Shown in pieces: positions 1 to 7,014 of a stretch of 64,000 bases of DNA. A program made the translations under genes and the position numbers. The stretch's first letter is position 1; every line of letters begins with the position of its first letter. The stretch comes from Dyadobacter psychrotolerans (GTDB lineage: Bacteria; Bacteroidota; Bacteroidia; Cytophagales; Spirosomataceae): NCBI RefSeq assembly GCF_004349265.1, contig NZ_SMFL01000021.1:1-64000 (forward strand). The letters run 5' to 3'. The notes below the pieces were generated by a model. That model worked only from the letters and a program-made list of their open reading frames with translations, was not told the origin of the DNA and ran no database searches.

Positions 1-282
1 AACCAAAAGTCTCTTTTTATAGCCGACGGTGCGAAAGCTCATAAAGACGAACTTTTTGATGCCAACAAATTAGTATTTAAAAAATTGCCGCCCGCTTGTC
101 CTGAACTAAATCCTATTGAAAGATTTTTCAAGGAAGTGCGGAGGTATCTGAAAAACAAAGTTTTTGACAGCCTAGAACTCGCACAACAAAAAATTCAGAA
201 AGTAGTAGAGAACATTTCAGAATCCATTGACAACGTGATTTCACTTACTTGTTTTCCCTATATCAGAAATACGTCTATTTAA
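1..282 (+). CDS. IS630-like transposase, C-terminal part (cut by window start)
   Basis: The reading frame is open from base 1, so only the C-terminal ~93 residues are present. IADGAKAH holds an Asp in the place of the second catalytic acid of the DDE fold. CPELNPIERFFKEVRRYLKN has the PELNPIE block carrying the final Glu of IS630/Tc1-type transposases. The TTG inside the frame at 85 is not a real start. The last 81 bp of the gene and the following 14 bp recur at 398-492. Family assignment is firm. Whether the element is complete upstream cannot be seen. Confidence 0.85.
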   Translation, partial: NQKSLFIADGAKAHKDELFDANKLVFKKLPPACPELNPIERFFKEVRRYLKNKVFDSLELAQQKIQKVVENISESIDNVISLTCFPYIRNTSI

Positions 283-296
283 ATTGGATTTAGTAT
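202..296 (+). repeat. 95-bp direct repeat, copy 1 (3' end of IS630-like element)
   Basis: Identical to 398-492 by direct comparison. It covers the last codons of the transposase, its TAA stop and the 14 bp beyond, which probably include the IS right end (ATTGGATTTAGTA). Confidence 0.9.
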
Positions 297-397
297 TAGA
301 TCAAAGTTCACAAATCTACTAAACCTTAACTTCTACAGAATAGCTCAGCAACTTGAGACAAATATATTTTTTCTAAGAGTTACCTATATATGCACCC

Positions 398-492
398 GTA
401 GTAGAGAACATTTCAGAATCCATTGACAACGTGATTTCACTTACTTGTTTTCCCTATATCAGAAATACGTCTATTTAAATTGGATTTAGTAT
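398..492 (+). repeat. 95-bp direct repeat, copy 2 (orphan IS end)
   Basis: Exact second copy of 202-296, separated by 101 bp. It has no transposase reading frame upstream, so it is a remnant of another insertion or of a local duplication. The bases after it (ATGACAAAG) differ from those after copy 1, which places the shared boundary just after TAGTAT. Confidence 0.9.
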
Positions 493-589
493 GACAAAGT
501 CTACATGGAATAATTTAGTAGGTATGGGAGCAAATATAAGTTCTATCGGTTCATTAGTTTTGTCATTGGGTCAGTTAATTAATCCATAA
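491..589 (+). CDS. possible 32-residue hydrophobic peptide
   Basis: ATG at 491 overlaps the last bases of the IS-end repeat and is followed by 31 sense codons and TAA. The peptide starts MTKSTWNNLVGMG and has a Gly/Ser/Leu-rich hydrophobic second half (SSIGSLVLSLGQLINP). It may be the 3' end of a gene disrupted by the IS, a small membrane peptide, or chance. No clear ribosome binding site is visible. Low confidence. Confidence 0.22.
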   Translation: MTKSTWNNLVGMGANISSIGSLVLSLGQLINP

Positions 590-612
590 ACTGTGCCGAT
601 TTAAAATACCTA
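588..612 (+). repeat. left arm of imperfect inverted repeat around the 0.6-4.0 kb cassette
   Basis: The reverse complement of this 25-mer matches 3948-3972 at 21 of 25 positions. The core CTGTGCCGATTTAAA resembles the half-sites upstream of the serine recombinase at 3147-3848 (TGTACCGATTTAAA). It could be a cassette end or a recombinase binding half-site. Confidence 0.55.
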
Positions 613-690
613 CATAAAAACCGCTGCATAGTGGATTGCACTTGAAAGCATGATTAGCGGCGGAAGTGGCCAGAAACGAACAGAAGTTCT

Positions 691-2358
691 ATGAATGAAC
701 AAAACCAACATGACGACCATTCATATGCATTAAATCTTCTAGACGAGCTCCAGCATATTTCACAGGTAGAGCGAGGCCGTAAGGGCTATTTTTGTCCGGG
801 CTGCCGCCAAAGGATGATAGCCAGAAAAGGAGATATCAAGATTCACCATTTCGCTCATGATCCGCAAGATGTTGAGCGCAGGGGAAAGTGTTCCTATTCT
901 GATGAAACAATCAGACACAAACTTGGCAAAGAGATTCTCCAACACCTGAAACATGTAAAAGTACCCTCACTTAGGAAATATCCGGCTGATGGGCAAAGTG
1001 GGGGAGTTCAGATCATTCGTGAGTCTTGGACTGTGGAAGCAGATTCCGTAGCGGTTGAAATGCCTTTTTATGAGAATGAAGAGGGAAAGATTGTCTGGGG
1101 TAGAGATCTTGATTGGAAGACTGACTCAGGTAAATTTTTACAGATTCAACCCGATGTCACATTCTTTGATGAAACAGGGAAACCGATTCTTTTGATAGAA
1201 TTAGTCGCCACTCATAAAATCAGTGAGGACAAATATTTAAAGATCAGAAATCTGGGCATTGATACCATCCAGGTGAGTTTACCCACCGGACCATCTCCTG
1301 AAATAGAAGAAACCTTCCATAAAACCGCCCGCACAAAATGGGTCTACAACTATGAGCGAGAAAATACCGAATACCAACATGTTCCCCCTAGAGCTGGCCA
1401 GGATATATCACTTGGTGATGAATTCGAGAAAGGACTTGCCAACTTTGAAAGGACTTACGAATGCAAAGCTTTTGAACTTAAAGAAGCTATACGGCGATTT
1501 AGAAGATATTTGGAATCAGAACAATTACAAGCACTAGAGAATCAATCAACAAAAAAATACGACGAACTGAGAGAAATACAACAGCACATCGAAAGCAATG
1601 GCGAGAATTACAGGAAACAATTGACGGAGAGGTCTCAGCAGGATTTGAATCAGAGAGAGCAAGACTTGACAAGATTGAAGCTAAGTTTATTCTCGAAGGA
1701 AGAGAATTTGAAAAAACAAACGAAGATCTGGAGGGACGATATAAATTCAAAGATCAAAGCCTTGGATACGAAGAAAGTACTTATCGAGCAACAAGCCAAG
1801 ACGAGATTGACGACATTGCAGAGCGAATTCGAGAATTGGGAGCAAACCCAGAACCTCTATCAGATAGAATTGCAAAACTCCGAGCAGAAGAAGAACGATA
1901 TGGACAATCAATTGAATCCAAAGAGGTTGATATTGATGGAAAAACAGACGCTACTACAGAAGAAATCTCAGCAATTGACAGCCAAATCGTCGCAGTTGAG
2001 ATCGAAACGTCAAGATTACCAGATGAATATGCAGAAATTGAAAAACGAGTCAGAGCTGAGAATGAATCAAGAGAAAACAGCTTTCGATCAGAACTTGCAA
2101 AATCTGAACAAGACCTTAGAGCAAAATTTGACAGAGACCGAGAACTCTCTATTGGAGCAATTAAGGATAGAGATATCGGAAGAACACCAAGACTCAACAG
2201 AAAAATTAAAGGAATTACTGAAGCAGGGGGATTACTCGACCTTATCCCTCTTACAGCGGAACTTGAAAGAAAATTGCGAAAAGTTAGAAGCGAATTTGAT
2301 CAGGGATCTTACAAGGAATGGATATAGACTTGAAGATTTTCTTAATAAAATGAAGTAA
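691..2358 (+). CDS. CoiA-like zinc-finger/nuclease protein with long coiled-coil tail
   Basis: 555 residues. Residues 33-56 hold a CoiA-type zinc-binding pattern, C35-P-G-C38 followed by H53-F-A-H56. Residues ~150-180 (QPDV... IELVATHK) look like a PD-(D/E)xK nuclease core with D155, E170 and K176. From about residue 240 to 545 the protein is Glu/Gln/Lys/Leu-rich and almost certainly coiled coil. CoiA relatives act on DNA in transformation. The large coiled-coil tail is unusual for housekeeping CoiA and suggests a filamentous or tethering role, perhaps in defence; that part is inference. ATG at 691 is the first good start. The gene converges on the DUF3223 gene with a 30-bp gap. Confidence 0.75.
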   Translation: MNEQNQHDDHSYALNLLDELQHISQVERGRKGYFCPGCRQRMIARKGDIKIHHFAHDPQDVERRGKCSYSDETIRHKLGKEILQHLKHVKVPSLRKYPADGQSGGVQIIRESWTVEADSVAVEMPFYENEEGKIVWGRDLDWKTDSGKFLQIQPDVTFFDETGKPILLIELVATHKISEDKYLKIRNLGIDTIQVSLPTGPSPEIEETFHKTARTKWVYNYERENTEYQHVPPRAGQDISLGDEFEKGLANFERTYECKAFELKEAIRRFRRYLESEQLQALENQSTKKYDELREIQQHIESNGENYRKQLTERSQQDLNQREQDLTRLKLSLFSKEENLKKQTKIWRDDINSKIKALDTKKVLIEQQAKTRLTTLQSEFENWEQTQNLYQIELQNSEQKKNDMDNQLNPKRLILMEKQTLLQKKSQQLTAKSSQLRSKRQDYQMNMQKLKNESELRMNQEKTAFDQNLQNLNKTLEQNLTETENSLLEQLRIEISEEHQDSTEKLKELLKQGDYSTLSLLQRNLKENCEKLEANLIRDLTRNGYRLEDFLNKMK

Positions 2359-2388
2359 CGGTCTTATGTATTGACTTTACCTTAATTG

Positions 2389-3066
2389 TCAAAGAGGTGT
2401 ACTAGTCTTTGCATGGGACAAATTACCCAGCGGGGATAAGAGCCTCAGTTTTGCATTTTTTTCATGAAACTCGCAAAAGCTCTCCTTCAAGTATTTATCG
2501 GTTAGTTCAGCCAGAAGCTGGTTGTCGGCCGGCTGGGATATAATTTCATTTATCCTTACGTCGTCTAAGCTATGCATTTGTATAAATGTTGAAACTAACT
2601 GATCAAAGGTAGGCTCATGATGATCCACATGGCTGTGTCCGTAATAGAGTGATTCTGATGTAAACGGACATTTCATCTGAGGATTTTCGGCAAGTTGAGC
2701 TAACTTGAAGGAATTCAGCTGCGGCTCGATCGCTGCCCTGAATGCCTGTTTCAGATCCCTTAACGGATTTTTCTTTGTTATGTTGGAAAGTATATATGAT
2801 ATATCGGTATCGGATCCATCCACTCTGACAAGTTTAAAACCGCGGTATTTACCATAAAGGGGTTCTATAACCCTGATGATGCTTTGCAAACCGCAACCTT
2901 CTTTCATATCGAACTCAACATGCATTTTTTTGAAGTAGTCATACATAAAGGCTGAATCCGGTCCTGTCACTGGTTCGTTTAAAGTGCCTGAATATAAGAT
3001 ATCCTTTGCATAGGCTTCCAACAGCTTTTTTGTTTTGAATTCCAATCCACTGATAATGTAGGTCAT
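2389..3066 (-). CDS. DUF3223 (DCL-family) protein with HNH-like C-terminal half
   Basis: 225 residues. The N-terminal half (residues ~10-80) has the layout of DUF3223/DCL domains, including GPDSAFMYDYFKK and EGCGLQSIIRV. The second half carries C133-P-F-T, the motif HSHVDHHEPTF (residues 144-154) and the terminal block FHEKNAKLRLLSPLGNLSH. That arrangement recalls HNH nucleases, where HVDH is the catalytic pair and N/H residues sit on the last helix. Function unproven. It may be a mobile-element nuclease, since it sits between the CoiA-like gene and a serine recombinase. Start ATG at 3066. Confidence 0.6.
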   Translation of the reverse strand: MTYIISGLEFKTKKLLEAYAKDILYSGTLNEPVTGPDSAFMYDYFKKMHVEFDMKEGCGLQSIIRVIEPLYGKYRGFKLVRVDGSDTDISYILSNITKKNPLRDLKQAFRAAIEPQLNSFKLAQLAENPQMKCPFTSESLYYGHSHVDHHEPTFDQLVSTFIQMHSLDDVRINEIISQPADNQLLAELTDKYLKESFCEFHEKNAKLRLLSPLGNLSHAKTSTPL

Positions 3067-3146
3067 TTTAAAAGGAAGCTAAATTTGAAAGATATAAGGT
3101 AAGCTACTGTTCGTAAATGGTTATTCTGTACCGTAACTAGTTTTGT

Positions 3147-3848
3147 CTAATCAGGTAATTGCGATGTCTCGGTTTTAATTAACTTTTTAATCCTTTGCAC
3201 TGTGTCGGCAGATATTCCGTATATCTTGGCCACTTTTCGTATACTGATTCCCAATTGTAAATCCTTTGCTGCTTTGGAATATTTTCGCAGCAGCTGCGCT
3301 TCCGTATAGAGAGGTCCGAATTTTCTGCCAAACTTCTGTCCGTTTCTTTTGGCTAACTGGATGCCACTGATCACCCGTTCAACGTGGGTTTCTTTTTCCT
3401 GCCGGGCCATATCCGCCGTAATAGAAAAAATCATTGAGGCAGCCGGGTTTAGCTTACCATTGGGTAAGAGCGTTTCTATGTTAAATTGATGGATATAAAG
3501 AGAAATTTTAAGACTTGTTAACTGCTCTAATACCTGGTGTGTCTGTGAGGGTCTTCTCCCCAGGCGTGAGACTTCGGACACAAGGACTTTTTTTAACTTG
3601 CCAAGCCTAGCCGCTTCCATCAGTTGGGTGATGCCACCACGGTCTTCATTACTTTTGCTTCCGGAAATTTTCTCCGAGATCACACCAGTTACTGTCCAAC
3701 CTTGTTTAATAGCGTAAGCAGTCAAGTCATCAATCTGGCGCTGATAGTTTTGGACGTTTTTTGAGACGCGCGTAAAAATAATCGCTAGAGGCGAGAGGTG
3801 CGACACGTCGCCTTTTTGAGATTTTGCTTCCAGAACTTTCATGGACAT
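3147..3848 (-). CDS. serine recombinase (resolvase/invertase family)
   Basis: 233 residues. The catalytic domain starts at about residue 20. S29 in FTRVSKNVQNYQRQ is the expected nucleophile, and SEVSRLGRRPSQ carries the Arg/Ser motif of the active site. MARQEKETHVERVISGI is the E-helix region. The C-terminus (ISIRKVAKIYGISADTVQRI) is a Hin-like helix-turn-helix. The divergent upstream DNA contains a 34-bp palindromic site (3862-3895), as expected for self-recognition. It differs clearly from the Tn3 resolvase at 51,935. Two in-frame ATGs two codons apart (3848, 3842) are both possible. Confidence 0.92.
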   Translation of the reverse strand: MSMKVLEAKSQKGDVSHLSPLAIIFTRVSKNVQNYQRQIDDLTAYAIKQGWTVTGVISEKISGSKSNEDRGGITQLMEAARLGKLKKVLVSEVSRLGRRPSQTHQVLEQLTSLKISLYIHQFNIETLLPNGKLNPAASMIFSITADMARQEKETHVERVISGIQLAKRNGQKFGRKFGPLYTEAQLLRKYSKAAKDLQLGISIRKVAKIYGISADTVQRIKKLIKTETSQLPD

Positions 3849-3861
3849 GAAGATAAGAAGG

Positions 3862-3895
3862 TGTACCGAAATAAACTAATGTTTAAATCGGTACA
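3862..3895. promoter_or_regulatory. palindromic candidate recombinase binding site
   Basis: TGTACCGA at 3862-3869 and TCGGTACA at 3888-3895 form an exact 8-bp inverted pair 18 bp apart, directly upstream of the recombinase start. The length and two-half-site layout resemble a resolvase subsite. Related half-sites lie at 592-605, 3956-3969 and 4181-4195. Function is inferred. Confidence 0.5.
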
Positions 3896-3947
3896 TTTTT
3901 TGCATTTATAAATCATGAAGGAAACCGTCAAAAACCCTATTTTGATG

Positions 3948-3972
3948 TGGATACTTTAAATCGGTACAGTTT
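3948..3972 (-). repeat. right arm of imperfect inverted repeat around the 0.6-4.0 kb cassette
   Basis: Mate of 588-612 (21/25 matches in inverted orientation), with the core TTTAAATCGGTACAG. The stretch 3849-4363 has no well-supported gene. It holds this arm, the palindrome at 3862-3895, another half-site (TTTAAATCGGACAAT, 4182-4196) and one short minus-strand reading frame. Confidence 0.55.
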
Positions 3973-4178
3973 CGCTAATTTTAGCTACTAGGGTAACTTT
4001 GCTCGAAATACTAGTTCTCGATTTTGAAGTTCCAACTCAGTTAGAATTACTAAAAATGTCGGCAGGCCATATCATGCAAAATTGCGTCTTTCTGGTAAAT
4101 GTTTCAGCAAGAAAACATATGGGATTAAAGTTGTTTTATGGGTTCTGGATAACCAGTACGCTGATATGATACATTTTA

Positions 4179-4331
4179 CTATTTAAATCGGACAATCCAA
4201 GTTTTGAACCCGTCCTGAAAAGTGCTGCCCGTTTTAGTATTAGCTAGATAAAGTCTTTTTGAGCCGTACTTCATTTCTTGAACATGTTTATGGGTAAATG
4301 CGTGTGGTACGTAGTTTTTAGTAGTTAACAT
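4179..4331 (-). CDS. possible 50-residue protein of unknown function
   Basis: Open frame ATG 4331 to TAG 4179 on the minus strand, starting MLTTKNYVPHAFTHKH and ending GFKTWIVRFK. Its last codons overlap a recombinase-like half-site. No homology is recognised, and it may be the remnant of a longer gene. Low confidence. Confidence 0.25.
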   Translation of the reverse strand: MLTTKNYVPHAFTHKHVQEMKYGSKRLYLANTKTGSTFQDGFKTWIVRFK

Positions 4332-4363
4332 AAGAATTGAACCTTATTGTCCGAATTATTCGC

Positions 4364-4954
4364 ATGATTAGCACAGAATTTCATAGTAAACTCCTTTTTG
4401 GTCTAGCCACCTGGTTTCTATGTACGCCTTGCCTAGGGCAACAAAAATATGAGCGAGAGTTCGGGATAAAGCCAAATGCTGTTCCTGAAATGGCAGTAGA
4501 GTTTGTATCCTCGGTGTTTAAAAAGTCTAAAATCCATTGGTATGGCGAGCAGAGCCTGACGGGAAAGTCAATAGAAGCTAAATTGAAATATTCCGGCAAA
4601 CGCTATAGTATCGAGTTCGATGAATCCGGACATATCCAGGATGTTGAAATAATATCGAGTATTAGTAAAATGAATTCAAGTGGGCAGGCAAAACTGAAAG
4701 ACTCCCTAAGCATATCCTTCTCACATTACAAAATCGTCAAGACCCAAGTGCATTGGCAAGGACCCGAGCGCATCTTAAAAGAATCTTTGCTTGAAAACAT
4801 GGCTGTAAAAGGTGTTCTGGTCCGTTATGAAATTATATTAAAAGGGTTTCGCGACAGGATTGAGCGCTATTTTGAAGTACTTTCTGAAAATGACGGGACA
4901 GTCGTTAGCATTAAGGAAATTGTACAACGCAACACTGACAACTTGATTTATTGA
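4364..4954 (+). CDS. secreted hypothetical protein, PepSY-like layout
   Basis: 196 residues from ATG 4364; the TTG at 4337 is a weaker alternative. A signal peptide is clear (KLLFGLATWFLCTPCLGQQ). The mature part alternates charged beta-strand-like segments (IEAKLKYSGKRYSIEFDESGHIQDVE). This resembles PepSY-like periplasmic proteins of Bacteroidota that often sit next to DUF2490 proteins, and here a broken DUF2490 gene follows immediately. The exact family is not certain. Confidence 0.6.
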   Translation: MISTEFHSKLLFGLATWFLCTPCLGQQKYEREFGIKPNAVPEMAVEFVSSVFKKSKIHWYGEQSLTGKSIEAKLKYSGKRYSIEFDESGHIQDVEIISSISKMNSSGQAKLKDSLSISFSHYKIVKTQVHWQGPERILKESLLENMAVKGVLVRYEIILKGFRDRIERYFEVLSENDGTVVSIKEIVQRNTDNLIY

Positions 4955-4955
4955 T

Positions 4956-5561
4956 GTAAAAACCCTTCTTGGTTGTTTTTTGTTCGTTGTAACTGGTGTT
5001 AGTGTATTTGGTCAGGCAAGTTACAAGACTGGCTCGATTGCCCAAATTAATGTCAACGTTAGGATTGCAGAAAATTGGAAGCTGAATACGAAATTGGAGG
5101 CAAGGCAAATTTTTCGTGAAAAGCAGCCCGAAGCGTCCCTGATTTAAGCAGTTAAAATATGAAAAAACTGATCTAGTTGGGTTCTTACCAAAAAGATTTC
5201 GGCGGATAATTCAAGAGGAGGGGGATACTTCGCCAGGTTGGAAGACGGCAATTTTACACATCGCCTCATACAACAGTTTAGCAACGTAAAAGACCTGGAA
5301 GTATTCATTAACGCGCACAGGATAGTCCTAGATGAGACGTTTAGTTCTGGAACTCCGCCAGAATTTAGGCTTCGGTACCGCTTTGGTGCAGAAACACCAC
5401 TGAACGGCCGACAGATTGACCCAAGGGAATTTTATGGGAAAGTCAATAACGAATATCTAGGCCTTTTGGCCAGACAAGAAGCAGATTTGGAAATCCGGGC
5501 ATCACTTGCCCGGGGATACAATGTTACCGATGATAATAACCCGTTTACAAAAATGATTTAG
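4956..5561 (+). pseudogene. DUF2490 family protein, frameshifted remnant
   Basis: Three pieces in different frames read as one DUF2490 protein. 4956-5147 encodes a signal-like start and ASYKTGSIAQINVNVRIAEN, then a premature stop. 5153-5185 continues as LKYEKTDLVG in another frame. 5172-5561 resumes with LTKKISADNSRGGGYFARL and runs to RLRYRFGAETPLNG, DPREFYGKVNNEYL and a normal end. No ATG precedes the first piece in frame. At least two frameshifts and a missing start make this a decayed gene. Read errors are less likely given three separate lesions. Confidence 0.8.
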
Positions 5562-5811
5562 AGCAAGTGGAAAGTTCATCAATCAACTGGTCGACTTGAT
5601 TACAAAACTCTTTTTCATCAATTGCATCGTTTTTTTTAAGAAGTATTAACCAATCAAGATCCTTTTCAATCTGTCTTCGACTTCTTTTTCTTTGGTGGGT
5701 TATTTGACTGTACTTTTTTTGGCTTAATTCCGAACTATGACAATAAATTGCTTGAGATACAAGAATTGCAGCCCCTAAAGCAATCATTATTAATAGGATC
5801 AGAAGTATCAT
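5545..5811 (-). CDS. small membrane protein, hypothetical
   Basis: 88 residues. The N-terminal transmembrane helix MILLILLIMIALGAAILVS is followed by a basic linker (HQRKRSRRQ) and an acidic short helical tail (LLKKNDAIDEKEFCNQVDQLIDEL) that resembles a SHOCT-type segment. It converges on and overlaps the end of the DUF2490 remnant by 17 bp. The coherent membrane-plus-tail structure supports a real gene, but no family is recognised. Confidence 0.45.
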   Translation of the reverse strand: MILLILLIMIALGAAILVSQAIYCHSSELSQKKYSQITHQRKRSRRQIEKDLDWLILLKKNDAIDEKEFCNQVDQLIDELSTCSKSFL

Positions 5812-5910
5812 TTCTGAAGTACGTTTTCAAACGTTTCGAATTGCTATGATGAAATTGAATCTCTAAATATGGATTTTTTATCGGAACCTTTTCCTGCCTA
5901 ACTTTTACAA

Positions 5911-7014
5911 TCATTTCATCGCTATTTTAGTCCCGCTTTTAAGATCATTACGCGGATTGGTAACAATCTTATCACCAACACGAAGATTTCCGAAAACTTC
6001 TGTCATTGTATCAGACTGTTGACCAGGCTTGATTTCAACGTATTCTGCCAATCCATTTTGTACCCGTACCACATATTGGCTTTCGGTTGAAGTCAGAATA
6101 GCTGAAGTAGGAACGGCCAACGCTCCATTGGTACCATCGGAAGCCATGCTGATTTCAGCAAACATGCCCGGTTTCAGTATACCGTCATTGTTTTTCACAT
6201 CAATTTCAACGGTTTCTGATCGGAATTTTTCATTCATATTCCCAGAGCGCCGGCTGATTTTTCCAGTAAATTTCTTTCCTGGCATTGCGTTTACTTCGAA
6301 GGTAACCGCCTTCCCATTTTTAACACCCAGACTGTAAGTCTCGGGAATGTCAACCACAAGCCTTAGGTGGTTTTGTTGTTGAAGCATCAGCATCGGACCG
6401 GCTAATCGTACACCTGATCCAACCAATGCACCCGGATGAACGTTCCGTTCGGTAATGACCCCATCAAATGGCGCTCGGACTACCAGGTAGGATTTTATTT
6501 TGGTCAATGCCCCGAAATTTGCCTGCTCACCCATGGCTGCAGCGCTGTCAGCCATCATTTTTGCGTTGGCACTTTCCAGATCCAGGGCCGAGACAGAACC
6601 AGTAATTTTACTTCCTGAGACCAGCCTTCGGTAATGTTCTTTACTGCCTACCAGCATGGCTTGAGCTTTGAGATAGTTGGAACGGGCAGCTATTAATTGC
6701 TCCTCTGTTTCCGGCGCTTCAAGTACCATCAGGACCTGACCTTTATGCACATTAGATCCTCTGTCTACCAGCACTTTTTCAACAAAACCATCCGCTTTTG
6801 GATAAATGCTGACTTCCTGAAAGGGAAGGAATTCTCCGGGTAACTGGATTTCCTCTCCAACTTTCTGGCTTGAAACTGTGCCAAACTGATAGGTTGGGAC
6901 AAATTTAATTTTCTTATCTTTTGATGTGGCTTCGGCTGATTCCGATGAGGAACAGGACGATAAAACAGTAAGGCTTAAAGCCAAAGACAAGCCGCTATAT
7001 AGTATGTTTTTCAT
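5911..7014 (-). CDS. RND efflux periplasmic adaptor (membrane fusion lipoprotein)
   Basis: 367 residues. The lipobox LTVLSSCSSS indicates an inner-membrane-anchored lipoprotein. A lipoyl/biotinyl half-domain (FVEKVLVDRGSNVHKGQVLMVL, residues ~75-100) is followed by a helical hairpin (EQLIAARSNYLKAQAML...), the second lipoyl half (VVRAPFDGVITERNVHPGALVG) and beta-barrel/membrane-proximal domains. It links the RND pump to the TolC-like channel. Last gene of the minus-strand operon: its ATG overlaps the permease stop (ATGA). The substrate cannot be read from sequence. Confidence 0.93.
   Translation of the reverse strand: MKNILYSGLSLALSLTVLSSCSSSESAEATSKDKKIKFVPTYQFGTVSSQKVGEEIQLPGEFLPFQEVSIYPKADGFVEKVLVDRGSNVHKGQVLMVLEAPETEEQLIAARSNYLKAQAMLVGSKEHYRRLVSGSKITGSVSALDLESANAKMMADSAAAMGEQANFGALTKIKSYLVVRAPFDGVITERNVHPGALVGSGVRLAGPMLMLQQQNHLRLVVDIPETYSLGVKNGKAVTFEVNAMPGKKFTGKISRRSGNMNEKFRSETVEIDVKNNDGILKPGMFAEISMASDGTNGALAVPTSAILTSTESQYVVRVQNGLAEYVEIKPGQQSDTMTEVFGNLRVGDKIVTNPRNDLKSGTKIAMK

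Noticed and set aside
1781..2327. Open frames on both strands inside the CoiA-like gene (1781-2197 minus, 1836-2327 plus)
   Set aside because: They are side effects of the Glu/Gln/Lys-rich coiled-coil coding sequence. They lack start contexts and family features, while the main frame is continuous across them.
5238..5561. DUF2490-like frame as an independent gene
   Set aside because: It starts at an internal TTG, and the homologous N-terminal parts lie upstream in other frames, so it is part of a pseudogene.
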